A model generated the notes under the pieces. It was given only the letters and a program-made list of their open reading frames with translations, was not told the DNA's origin and did not search any database. A stretch of DNA of 64,000 bases from NCBI GenBank assembly GCA_910890315.1, contig CAJVGD010000019.1, forward strand, positions 124,001 through 188,000, given 5' to 3'. Positions 21,048 to 32,900 of this stretch are shown here, piece by piece. Within the stretch, counting starts at the first letter, position 1; each line of letters starts with the position of its first letter. A program made the translations under genes and the position numbers. Source of the stretch: Serendipita indica DSM 11827. Taxonomy: Eukaryota > Basidiomycota > Agaricomycetes > Sebacinales > Serendipitaceae.

Positions 21048-24000
21048 ATGGCAAACCGTTCTTATGATCAGAACAAGGATCTCCCACCCCTTCCCCAGAC
21101 TCCTCCCCCAGTGAAGCCACATGCAGACTCGAATAGGAGCGGGCAGTCGACTATGCCGAATTCCAGATCGAAAGTAGATCGCTTAGGATTTCTGGAGCTC
21201 GCTTCCGGAATAAATCCCATTGTCGAGTAGGTCGTTTATGACGCTGCATATTCTACCGCTGATGATCTTGCTCTATCAGTATTGTCGCCATTCACGGTTT
21301 AGGCGGACACAGAGAGAAATCTTGGATGACAAATGATGGAATTTTGTGGCTACGTGATCTCCTGCTGGCCGACTTGCCCAATGCCCGAGTCCTATCATAT
21401 GGCTATGATGCCGATACTGATAGCCCGGAATGTGTATCCACCCTAACATTGCGTCGGCATGCAGAAGAGTTCATAAGAGCGCTCTTAAGAAGACGCGCGG
21501 ACCATCCTCGAGTGAGCCTCCATACATCACCCGGGAACTCTTTTGACTCCATGTTAGCGACCGATTATCTTCATAGCACATGATACAGGAGGAATCATCC
21601 TCAAATTGGTTTGTAGCACTATATCCAATCCGATTCAATGTTGATGATTTGATAGGCGTTGGTCATCTGCCACAGCCAACGGCTAGGATCGAGAGACCAA
21701 CTTCGAGACATTCTGACTTCCACCCATGCGATCCTTTTCTTTGGAACACCGCATTCTGGCATCGATACTTCCCTTCTTGAACAAGTCAACCACTTGGCCT
21801 CGGCCTATATGAAGATGACAGACACCATTCTCAAGGATCTTCGGGCTCACTCGTCTGAACTCGAGGATATACAGAGTATCTATGTTCAGGCAAGTGTGGA
21901 GATCCACTCCGTTTTCTTCTCTGCGGAGGATACAAAGGCACGACTGGTCAGTGTCTCTATCATGTGGGATTGAATGCTCACGCGAAGATCAGAATGTTTC
22001 GTACTCCTCAACCGCGATTGCGGGCGATCCAAACGCAACGACGATTGTACTCCATACCGGCCACCGTGATCTGGTCAGATTTGCACGGAGAGGCAACGGC
22101 GACTATCAAACGGTTCTCAAATATCTCAGGATGTACTTCGACAATGCAGGTGTTGAGATCAAGGAGAAATGGGTCAAGGAAGAGCAACATCGTAGTTGGT
22201 AACCAGCTCATGTTCAGTGCTTGTCTGACTGATATACAGGTGTTGCAAAGGAAGAGCCCACTTCTGTCATCGCGCCGAAGCCTTGTCCGCCTGTGTCAAG
22301 AGGCTACGTCGAGCGAATCTATTTGCAGTCGCTTATCACGCAGAACCTTCTTCCGGATAGTCCTGTGAAGCACCAGCCACGGTGTATATTACACGGACTC
22401 GGAGGTGCGGGCAAAACTCAAATAGCGACAAAGTGGATTCAGGAGCACGAACACCGGTACGGTTGCACTGTTATCTTCGCACAAGATCTGATCATTGAGA
22501 TTAGCTTCACCCGGGTGATCTGTGTCAATGCCGAGGCTCAAACCCAGTTAGAAGCAGACCTACAACGTTCAATCCGGTGCCTTGGCCCCGACTACAGCCA
22601 GATGACGTGGGAAGATGCGGTCGCATACCTTGATGGCAAAGAGAAGGGATGGCTGCTCTTCTTCGACAACGCCGACTTGCCGTACCTCGACCTTCGCCCA
22701 TATCTCCCTTTCTCCGCTCATGGCGCAGTCTTGATCACCACCAGAAACAGAGAGTGCATCAACTACGCTCCCGATGGCGCAGTTGCTGTCGGTCCTCTGG
22801 AGGAAAGCGAAGCGGTAAAACTGCTTCACACAACTGCCGGTATTGCACCCCATTCCGATGCGCAATCTCTCGAGATTGTCAGGGAGCTTGGGATGCTCGC
22901 ACTTGCTATCACTCTGGCAGGGGCGTATATTCGCCGTACACGAAGCCTGAACACATTCCTTGACATATTTCGCAAAAATCGGAACCGGCTTCTGCGCAGG
23001 CAGCCAGATCTAGGCTCAGACTTCAAGTACTCGGCATACACGGCGTTCGACCTATCATTCTATCAATTACGTAGAAGAACACAGGAGTTCTTGAAGCTGT
23101 GCGCATTCCTTCATCATTCACATATTCCCCACTATCTCTTTGAGAGGTCGACTGCTTTTGGCTTCATCACATACACAGTTGTGAAAGCATGTCCACCGCC
23201 AGCGAGTGACAGGACTTTCACCTTGAAACTGGTGGAGATCTTTGGGAAGACATGGGACGAAATATCGTTCCAGGAACTTATCGAGTCGGCCTCGCAGGCG
23301 TCATTCATCGAAGTTACGATGGACGGCCAGTTCTACAGTGTCAATCCTCTCGTTCAGATGTACATCCAGGATTCGCTTTCTGTGGAGGAAAAAGGGGACT
23401 ATATCCGTATGACGGAACAATTGCTGCTTGGTGCAATTCGACCAGCAGAAGGGAGCAATGCGGAGCTTTTGCCACTGCTACCGCATGCTAACAGGATCCC
23501 CTTGTCGGTGCAATCGGAGAGCATAGCACACACATTGACTTTCAATGATTTTTACGATTCTTTGGAGAATTGGGAGACATGCTCGAAGCTATTAAAATGC
23601 TACCTTGGAAGATTTAAAAGAACCCAGGGCAAAAAGCATATCGACTCTATATTGGTGATGGGTCAACTCGGCGAAGCACTGTGGCGCTGTGGTCAACTCA
23701 GCAAAGCAGAGAAGATGCTGAGAGAGACGCTTGCTCTGCAACGGGAGATCCTCGGAGAAAAGGATGGCGAGACCATAAGGACAATGGCATGCTTTGGGCT
23801 GACCTTGTGTCATCGTGGTCAATTTCATGAGGCGGAAAAGGTGCAACGAGACGTGCTCGCTCTGGAATTCGAGGTCTCTGGACCACAGCATCCTGAAACC
23901 ATCGCGGCCATGAGCAATCTCGCGGCGACGTTGCGTGGTCTCAGTCAATTCGCCGAAGCGGAGAATATGGAGCGACACGTAGTTTCTTGGCGGCTCAAGG

Positions 24001-24713
24001 TCTCTGGATCACGGCATCCTGACACCATCCTAGCCATGAGCAACCTCGCGGCAAGCTTGCTAGGCCTTGGTGAATCTGCTAAGGCAGAACCGCTGGAGCG
24101 AGAGATACTCGCTCTGCGGCGAGAGGTCTCCGGACCACGGGATCTCCACACCATCCAAGCCATGGCCAACCTTGCGGCAACCTTGCGTGATCTTGGTCGA
24201 TTCGCTGAAGCGGAGAAGATGCAGAGAGACGTGCTCGCTCTACGGCGAGAGGTCTCTGGACCACGGGATCCCGATACCATCCAAGCCATGGCCAACCTCG
24301 CGCTCACCTTGCGTGATCTTGGAAAATTTGCTGAAGTGGAGAAGATGGAGCAAGAGGTATTTGCTCTGCGGCGAGAGGTCTCTGGCCCACGACATCCTGA
24401 CACCATCGGAGCCATGGGTAACCTCGCGCTCACCTTGGGTGATCTTGGTCGATTCGCTGAAGCGGAAAATATGGAGCGAGATGTGCTTGCACTGCAGCTC
24501 GATATCTCTGAATTAGGGAATCCCGACACCCTTCTCGCGTCATATAATCTCTCTCATACGTTATATCGCCAGGGTCGGCTTGAAGAAGCATTGCAGCTCT
24601 TGGAGGAGACAATGAAAATACGCCATGAGGTGCTTGGCGAAGATCACTATCATACTCAATGGGCGAGGCAACTTTTAGGATTGATCAGATCCGCGCAGTC
24701 TGTCCCTTATTAG
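21048..24713 (+). CDS. NLR-like STAND protein: alpha/beta-hydrolase - NB-ARC - TPR
   Basis: Fungal NLR-type signalling ATPase of the kind linked to non-self recognition and programmed cell death. N-terminal exons give a SesB/DUF676-like alpha/beta-hydrolase fold: AIHGLGGHREKSW (about 21290-21325), FIAHDTGGIILK (about 21569-21605) and ILFFGTPHSG (about 21730-21760). NB-ARC follows: P-loop HGLGGAGKTQIA (about 22390-22425), Walker B GWLLFFDNA (about 22648-22675), LITTRNRE (about 22730-22755) and the GLPLA-like LGMLALAITLAGAYI. The C-terminus holds eight 42-residue TPRs (about 23650-24670) of the kinesin-light-chain type. In the hydrolase the position usually held by the nucleophile Ser (GHSxGG) is Asp. 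Introns start at about 21510 (GTGAGC), 21608 (GTTTGT), 21947 (GTCAGT) and 22185. A 48 nt in-frame intron near 22456-22509 is also likely. The ligand is unknown. Confidence 0.88.
23650..24670 (+). repeat. Tandem 126 bp TPR-coding repeats
   Basis: Eight consecutive 42-residue units. Units 3 to 7 share phrases such as LRREVSGPRDPDTIQA, and the DNA is also nearly repeated (for example GCGAGAGGTCTCTGG recurs). The first and last units are more divergent. High identity among internal units suggests recent unit duplication or gene conversion. Confidence 0.85.
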
Positions 24714-25873
24714 TTTGTAGGAAATTTGGAGCCTCGTTTTGTCTTCCCCACCGACTGGATTTCTGCATTGCTTGTGATTGTATTCGTAATCTCTGCAGAA
24801 CCTGTAATCGCGTCGGAGCCACAGAAGCTTAGCGGCATTTCTTGCAGAAATGGCAGCTCACCTCAATTTACAAGCGTTCGATAGATGGTTTTTTTCGCCC
24901 TGCCCTATAATATAGTTGCCCTCTAGCTGTCTCCACGCCTAATATCATTCCAGTGAGAAGACCGGTCATGAAGCATCAGGAAAATCACCCGAGTGTCCAC
25001 GGCCGTCGATCACAGTCAAGCATTTGCCAGGCTTATGATTCACTCGCAGCTAGTTGCGTACTGAAATGCGTGAACGCTTGTTCAGGCGTAAAGGAGTAAC
25101 ATGCGAGTGAAAGAAGGAAAATGGGGGCGAGCGGGTAAACGGGACGCTAACGGGCGTCGAACTTAGAGCAGCGAGGAAATAGCTGGGACTCGGACTCTTG
25201 TACTTCGTTATGTACGAGATAGGTAGATTATGGAGGCTTATATCTGCGCGAGAGCGCCAGACGAAACGCGGAAGGATGGGAATGGAGAGTAGAAGCTGGA
25301 GATGAGACATAGCGGAGCTGCTTCGCCGCTTAGAGAGTGTATGGGACTGGTAAAAGTGTAAGGGACTAGATAAATAATCCCGAGGGTTCCCGCCGGGCTC
25401 GTGCCACAAAGGCGCGAGGGCCTTACAGTACCCAACGCCACCGCAGTGATACAGTACGTGAATTCATGGGCAGTTTTGCAATCGATATACCAGATCAGAA
25501 CTAATGCGGAATTCATATACGATCGAGCTATATACATGGCGCCAGGTCTGAGCTCATCAGTCTTGCCCATGCCGTCACCAGCAGAACTGCGCATATCTTC
25601 TTAGGGGAAAATCGCAGTTTTGCTTTGTGCCTGACTGCCATAGGTGTGAGAAAGGGGCTCACGCCCGTCAAGACCCCAGAGAGCACGTGGACCTGATAGT
25701 GGTGGTCGACCGCTTCTAGGAGGTGGAGGTCGGCTGTTGAGGGGACCCGAATAAACCAGCGGTTTCCTTTTTCTATCCAGAGCCTAGAAGTGATTCTGTC
25801 ACCAACTTCAGTGTATTGTCCGATACGACAGCTCAAACGCTTTGACCACTTACAGTCGAGGTTTGATAGCAAA
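24714..25873. other. Intergenic
   Basis: About 1.16 kb between two converging genes. Open frames here lack conserved motifs or usable splice context. I see no gene, tRNA or clear repeat. Confidence 0.5.
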
Positions 25874-27123
25874 TTAAGTACTTGCAAAAGTAGCCAATTC
25901 CCCTTGAATTGTTAGTAGACGAAATTCTTTCACATGTTCCTCGCCTTGCGTTTCAATTTGCACTTTGGTTCTGACCTGAGTTGCTGCCGACCCCTTTGCA
26001 GGAGCTTTCTGCGGCGCTAAGTAGTGAAAATCGCTATGGCACGATTTGCTTCAATCGTCAGGGTGGTAATTGTCTGATTTATTCCGACCTCTCACCAGGT
26101 CACGATTTGATTGTGTTTGCAGTTGCTGTTGAAAACGTGACAGCGTGGACAGGTGCCAGAAGGAGCTCCTTCAATGATTATAGACATCTCAATGGTCTCC
26201 CCGGACTTCAGATGACGCGGCCAAGAGGCCGGTATAACACCTCGGCGCTCCTTGCTATTGATTAACTCAAATTGGCCATCTTCAACGAAAGATCTTCCAG
26301 CTAGGCCGTAGTTTGTCGCGAGGAAAAAGATAAATTTCTTCATCATCTGCTAAGTGGGTAAGCTATTGGTGAATCAAACAGGGTCACATACTTCATAACT
26401 GGAGCAATATAAAATAGATATAGGGAAGGTCTGGTTGAGAGGATCGATCAGAATGATGCTAGGTTCGACCTTGACCGTTTCCTTGATGTTGTTGTCCAGG
26501 ACTGTGAGCCTCTCTCTGATCTCCATGTCGAAACGTGCTAGCTGTTGACCAACAAGAGCAACGTCTTTGGAAACATCGGCTCCCATGTCCTGTATCTGAC
26601 TACAAAGCTTTTGCGTCGATCCATCGAGGCGAGCTTGCTCGTATTTCGCTCTGTCCTCTTGGTGGCTCGCATTATACCTAAGTTAAGTCCGATCAATAGA
26701 GGTACAGAGTTATGGGATTGCTCACATCTGGAGGAGAATTGTTAGCTGGGCACATCTTCGTGCGAGTAGCCCTTGCAGCTCCTTAGCCTCGCTAGTACCC
26801 AAAGTGTGCCATGACACCGTCTGCCAGAATCCTTTTGGCTTATTTCTCTTATTGAGAAAGGCAACGATGGCTCGGTGGCAGTCCGCGGCCTGCTCAAGGA
26901 GACGGGTTAGGTAAACTTGTGTCTCGTGCGAGGTTTGTGGGCCCATCTTGAGGACCTGTATCTCATGAAGAAGTTGGACTGTCTGAACGAGCTCGCCCTT
27001 AAGTGCCTGATACTCGCTAGACGAACCTGTCGCGTCACAGAGCTCCGTGCCGATTTTCCAGAGCAGCTGGACGCATTGAGCAATATCTCCAAAGGAGCCG
27101 TAGGTGACGGCGAAGATGGGCAT
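25874..27123 (-). CDS. Ubiquitin-like-domain protein with helical N-terminus
   Basis: Belongs to a fungal family with an N-terminal helical region like those on STAND proteins, followed by a ubiquitin-like domain; the molecular role is not established. Exon 1 starts MPIFAVTYGSFGDIAQ and is alpha-helical through LARRCAQLTILLQ (26748-27123). Exon 2 continues YNASHQEDRAKYEQ, then a coiled-coil-like stretch, then the ubiquitin-like domain start IILIDPLNQTFPISILYCSS. Exon 3, after a GTATGT intron, reads KKFIFFLATNYGLAG, then FELINSKERRGVIPASW and ETIEMSIII, then a CPRC motif. The last part (VRTKVQIETQGEEHVKEFRL, about 25895-25985) is coding-like and ends TAA at 25874, but its splice junction is uncertain. 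A partial tandem copy lies at 27379-27845. Confidence 0.7.
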
Positions 27124-27378
27124 ATCCAAGACAAAGATGCAGCAAACACCAACTTCCATCTCTTGGTCTGGCCACAACGCCGGATTTGCGAAGGAGACTG
27201 GCACCGGCGTAAACCCGCAAAGGCTATGCCATTCTCATGCACAGCTTACGGGATGGGAAAAATGACCGCTTCTCTGGGTCTCCTATCTCAGCTGATACGG
27301 CCAGAGTTAGTACATATCTTCTGCGAAATGGGCACCCTGTAATACATATCCAGTATATATACTAGAGAGCTTTTAGTG

Positions 27379-27845
27379 GAGGCGAGCTTGCTCGTATTTC
27401 AATGTCCTTTTGGTGGCTCGTATTGTACCTAAGTTAAGTCCGATCAATAGATGTACAGAGTTATGGGATTGCTCACATCTGGAGGAGAATTGTTAGCTGG
27501 GCACATCTTCGTGTGAGTAGCTTGTGTAGCTCCCTTGCCTTGCTAGTACCCAAAGTGTGCCATGACACCATCTGACAGAATTCTCTTGGCTTATTCCTCT
27601 TATTGAGAAAGCCAACGATGGCTCGATGGCAGTCCGTGGCCTGCTCAAGGAAAAGGGCTAGGTAAACTTGTGTCTCGTGCGAGATTGTGGGCCCGTCTTG
27701 AGGACCTGTATCTCATGAAGAAGTTGGACTGTCTGAACGAGCTCGCCCTTAAGCGCCTGATACTCGCTAGACAAACTCGTCGCGTCATAGAGCTCCTTGC
27801 CGATTCGCCAGAGCAACTGAACGCATTGAGAAATATCGCCAAGGG
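27379..27845 (-). pseudogene. Truncated tandem copy of the ubiquitin-like-domain gene exon 1
   Basis: Closely matches 26624-27093 over about 470 bp, including the intron with its GTGAGC donor and the LLQ exon end. By eye there is roughly one difference per 10 to 15 bases. The match stops abruptly at about 27845, before the start codon region, where A-rich mobile-element sequence begins. A reading shift in the Gln/Thr-Ser segment (about 27685) removes the frame. This is a tandem duplication truncated by, or arising with, the insertion next to it. Confidence 0.85.
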
Positions 27846-28169
27846 GATCTCAGAGTCGACCAGAACCGACTCAAGATCACCCCCGGGGATATGCCACCTA
27901 ATGTATGGCGGGTAAGACCCAAAATACGTTTACACCTACGTACGCACTGAAATGTGCGAAAAGGCGCATAATGCGAAACCAAACAGGCAGAATGCCGAAG
28001 TTTGGACGCAACAGCAACCATACAAACAGGAATACACACACTTAGTACAACCCAACCACACAGTCACAAATCCCGTCACTAAGAGATAGAAGCCACGTAA
28101 GAGAGGGAAAACCAACCAAAAGCGAGTTGTAAGCAAAGACGTGAGGATCCTCAAGGTAAAGGTGTGGCA
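27846..28169. mobile_element. Left part of an older A-rich element split by the LINE
   Basis: From about 27846 the plus strand becomes A-rich and T-poor, quite unlike the host genes, and similar sequence resumes at 34142 after the LINE. The GGTGTGGCA at its right end (28161-28169) is repeated at 34142-34150 as the LINE's target-site duplication, so the two flanks were once joined. No terminal structure was recognised, so its class is open. Confidence 0.5.
28161..28169. repeat. LINE target-site duplication, left copy
   Basis: GGTGTGGCA, identical to the nine bases immediately after the poly(A) tail (34142-34150). Both are preceded by AAA, so the true length is 9 to 12 bp. Confidence 0.75.
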
Positions 28170-28263
28170 GGAGAGCTTGGACCTTACCACTTGCAACATA
28201 TAGTCAGCAGACAGACCAACGGAGAAAGAAAAGGAGCAAGAAGCAGGGGGAATTGAAGTTACG

Positions 28264-29964
28264 ATGAATGGAACTGGGTCTGGAAAGGCGAAGAGGACAG
28301 AAATAACAGCTAGGGGCTCAATCACAGGAATAGACAGAGAGGTGGTCTATGACTACAACACAGTGGTGGATCACATGAAAAGGAAAAAGTGGATCATTGA
28401 TGGAACAACAATCATGGCAGTACTCATGGCGGACATCATGATGCAACAGGCAGAAAAACCAGCAGTGAGCCAGGAAATCAGGAACATGTTAAAAGCATTT
28501 GCGTATGCTCTAGAACATGTCAGCATGGACCCTCTCATAGACAGCTACAACAAAGCGGTAACAGGAAAGCTCAATGGCCTCATTGAATCAGCAAAACAAA
28601 AACTTGACAAGGCCATCAAAACGCCAACCAAATTTCTGGATGCTGTTACCACCAAATGTGGGGAAATAGTATCAACAATGACGGATCTAGCAAAGGCAAC
28701 AAAGGCAATGGCAAATGCTGGCACATGCATCAGCAACATCAACTCGACAACAACAACAACACTGGCAATAGACAAAGCCAAAGCAACCAACATAGTCAAT
28801 ATACACAAGTGGCAGATCATGGTCACTACCCCGTCAAAGGTGAAAAAGCCCTCAGGAATATACACTAATGGCGAGGTAAGTAGCTACAAGGTAAAGCTGA
28901 ACAAAGTGATTGAGAAGAGGGGAAATGAAGGGAAGAACAAATGGAAAATTATCAATCTTAGGCATGTACAAGGCGGCAACACACTACTAGAGTTGAGCAC
29001 GCCAGAGGCAGCCAGATGGTTAAGGAGTGGAGAAGAATGGAGAGAGATAGTGAAGGAGGCATTTGGAGTAATGGACAAAAGCACCAAGATAGTCCCAAGG
29101 ACTTATCAACTGCTTGTTAAATTTGTCCCAATTGGGTGGAGCCTACACAAAGAGGAAGCATTGAGAGAGTTTGAAACCAAGAACAGCATCCCAGCAAACT
29201 CAATGCAAGCAGCAAGATGGATCAAGGACCCAGCCAGGAGATACAGTGGACAAGAGTTTGCCAACATCAAGATGATCTGCATCTCACCCAAAGTTGCAAA
29301 CAGACTGATCCTTGGACCAATGCGTATCAACAACTACGTAGTCAAGGCACAAAGGGAACAGCAAACCATTCCACTATGCACTAAGTGCTCACAATTTGAC
29401 CACTTCATCGCAAACTGCAAAGCTGACAAATTCAAATGCCGGTTCTGTGCACAAGAGCACAAATCTAGGGACTGTCCAAACAAGGCAAATAGGAAATGCA
29501 CGCTGTGCGGCTCCAAAAATCACACATCAGGCAACAAGAAATGCAGTGCATACAAGGAGAGAATGGAAAAAATGGAGAGGACAGACCCAGAGTTCTACTC
29601 GGCAATCTTCCTTACCAAAGAGAAGTGAACTTACAACACTACTTACCCTCCTCCATGGAATACAGGAGCCATCATACTGACTCAGGAGGAAGCCACCATG
29701 CCATCCCAACCAGATACCATAGAGCATAGTAAGCAACCTGAGCAAGGTGAAGCTAACCAGAGGATAGGGGACACAAGGAGTATATGGAAAACAGCAAGTA
29801 TGGGAAACCTGCGCCAATCCACCCTCAACTTTGGTGGAGTTATCCCCACTCAGGTCATGCAACAACTCCAGTCCCAGCCACCAACAACTGGAACAGGGGC
29901 AACAAGCTGGAATGTACAGGAGAACAGCGATGGTAGCAACCATACCACTAGCACAATGGTATGA
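28264..29964 (+). pseudogene. LINE ORF1 (gag-like RNA-binding protein)
   Basis: Nucleic-acid chaperone protein of the LINE. The N-terminal part is helical (MAVLMADIMMQQAEKP). A central domain follows, then three Cys-rich knuckles at about 29375-29560: CTKCSQFDHFIANC, CRFCAQEHKSRDC and CTLCGSKNHTSGNKKC. The frame is open to TGA at 29626-29628. After that stop the same frame stays open to 29964 (QPDTIEHSKQPEQGE onward) and ends inside the ATGA that starts ORF2. The 29626 stop is therefore probably a premature one in an ORF1 that ran to 29964. Confidence 0.8.
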
Positions 29965-32900
29965 ACAGAAGCAAATACCAAGACACAATGGACAAACTCA
30001 GAATATTCCAAATCAACACCAGAAAATCACCAGATGCACATGGCAAACTCATCAATACCCTCTCTCCCAATGACTGGGACATCATTGCCATCCAGGAGCC
30101 AGCACTCAACTCCGTAGAGAACATACAAGCCACCCGACACTGGCAAGTCTTCTACCCCTGTACCAAACCCAACAAAAACCACCCAAGACTCCATACAGTC
30201 ACACTAGTCAATGCAAGAATCAGCCACTGCATGCAAATCAATGTCACATCAAGTGACATAGTTGGTATTTATATAGGTCAGGCAACTAATCAAACTAGTA
30301 TATACAATATCTACAACAATGGTACTAATAATGACATGCTCAAGCACCTTGCAGCCCACCTTGAGGGCCAACAGCCAAGCAAGAGACAAGCCCCATCCAT
30401 CTGGCTAGGCAACTTCAACAGGCACCATCACATGTGGGAAGGCAAGGCCAACGGCCATCTACGCAGCTCACCTGACAAAATCACTCTGCTCCTAGAGCTG
30501 GTCATTGAACATGGCATGCAACAACTCCTCCCAGTAGGAATCCCAACTCGAATAGAGAACAGAAGCGAGACCCACCCAGACAATGTATGGGCATCCGAAG
30601 GTATTGTACAAAGGATGGTGGAATGCAACACGTGGCCGGAATGGAGACCTAACACAACAGATCACGTACCCATTGTCACTATCATAGACACCAACATACC
30701 AAGAAGCCAAGAGGAAGCACAGCCAAACTACAAACAGACAAACTGGGAGAAGTTCTGCAAAGGGATAGAGGGAGCCATCAGAGCAGACAAGACGCTAAGT
30801 TCAGAACCAAGAAGCGTAGAGGAAATGGAGGCTACCATTGATGCACTCACAAGCCACTTGCAGATCCATCTGAAAGCAATGACTCCAACCAGCAAAACCA
30901 GCAGATTTCAAAAGCCATGGTGGTCTGACAAGTGCAAAGAGGCTCACCGACGTAAGTGCACAGCATATGCTGAATCTAGGAGATGGTGGGCAACCCCAGA
31001 CCACCCATCACACCAGGCATACAGAGTTGCTCAGGACAAGATGAAAAGGACAGTAAGAGCGAGTAAGGAAGAACACTGGTGGAACTGGATTGACAATGCT
31101 AATGACAGCAACTTATGGAACATCAACAGATTCCAGAAGCAAAGCAACAGTGATGGTAGCAGAGAACGAGTCCCGCCCCTCAAATCAAGCAACAGCACAC
31201 TTGCGCAGTTGGAGGAGGAGAAAGCAGCCATATTGGCTGAAGCATTCTTTCCCCCACCGCCATCCCTAGCACCAGCCAAACCCATCCTAATCACAGGACA
31301 GCTACCCAAATGGAGCCCCTACACAGTAGAGAGGATCAGATGAGCAGCCGGCAACCTCAAGCATGACAAAGCCCCAGGACCAGATGGGATACCTAACACA
31401 GCAATCTAAGAAGCCCTTCCATCGATTGAATCTATACTAGCAAACATCTACAATGCAGCCATGTGCCTACAACATATCCCAAAGCAATGGAAGGTATTGA
31501 CAACAGTGGTACTAAGGAAACCAGGTAAACCAGCATACAACATGGCCAAGGCATACAGACCAATAGCTCTACTGAACACACTAGGAAAGCTCCTGTCAGC
31601 CCTCATGGCAGAGGACATCTCAAACCTCTGCAAACAGCACAACCTCCTACCCAACTCCCAGTTTGGAGGTAGACCTGGCCATACTACCACAGATGCACTG
31701 CACCTACTCACATGCGAGATCAAGAAAACATGGAGACAATCAAAGGTAGCAAGTGCCTTATTTCTTGACATCCAAGCAGCATTTCCTAATGTTGTCAAAC
31801 CAACACTGGTAGAAAACATGCGAAGAAAAGGCATACCCAAAGCGTACATCCAAACTATAGAGGATATACTGACAGGCAGGACAACCTGCCTCAAGTTTGA
31901 TGGTAACCACTTGGAGCCACAACCTATCACAAATAGAAACAGCCAAGGATGCCCTCTCTCAATGATTCTCTACCTATTCTACATTGCTCCCCTTCTTGAG
32001 ATCACTAACAAGACAAACCAGCTCACCATTGGCTTTGTCGACAACACCACACTCCTTGCGATAGGCAAATCCTTTACAGAAATGCACGAAATCCTCAAAC
32101 ACATGATGGAGAACCTAGGAGGAGTGCTCAACTGGTCATATCGACACAGCTCACCACTTGAAATCAGCGAGCTTGCATTAATCAACTTCACAAGATCCCT
32201 CGACAAGCAAAAAGAGTCAATGCCACTCATCCTGAATACCACCAATAGCCAAGGAAACCCGCAGTCAGTCAATCTCACCAGTAGTGAAAGCTACAAGCTG
32301 CTAGGAGTCATCCTCAACCATCAGCTTTACTGGAACAAGCACCAAGAACTGGTGCATGCAAGAGTAGTGAAATGGACAGTGTTGTTCTCACGCATCCACA
32401 GAGTTCTACATGGTCTACCCATTCAGATGGGATGCCAGCTCTACAAAGCAGTCACCATCCCATGCATCCAGTATGCAGCTGACCTCTGGTATGTACCACC
32501 ACACATCAACGCCAGCAAGACAAAGAGGCAAGGAGCAGTTGCAATAACCAACAAGCTGCAAGCCGTCCAATGGAGAGCAGCAATCGGGATCACTGGAGCA
32601 ATGAGAACAACTGCAGGTAATGTACTTGACACACACACTAACCTGCTACCAATCGATGTAACTCTTGGACTGGCATGCTGGAAAGCAGCTGCAAGGTTAG
32701 CAAGCCTGCCAAACACTCACCCGCTAGTGAAGTACATCAAGTGAGCAATGTTAGGGAAGGTGAAAAAATATACCACGCCAATGCACTACCTATTCCACAC
32801 AGCAGGTATAGACGTAACAAGCATAGAGAAGATCAGGCCAGCACTCAGGCATCCAAACGCCACCCATATGTTCAAATGGACCATCAACAACTCAAAGGAA

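Noticed and set aside
23945-24529. 194-codon minus-strand frame with repeated units
   Set aside because: Antisense of the near-identical TPR units; the repetition is inherited from the coding strand.
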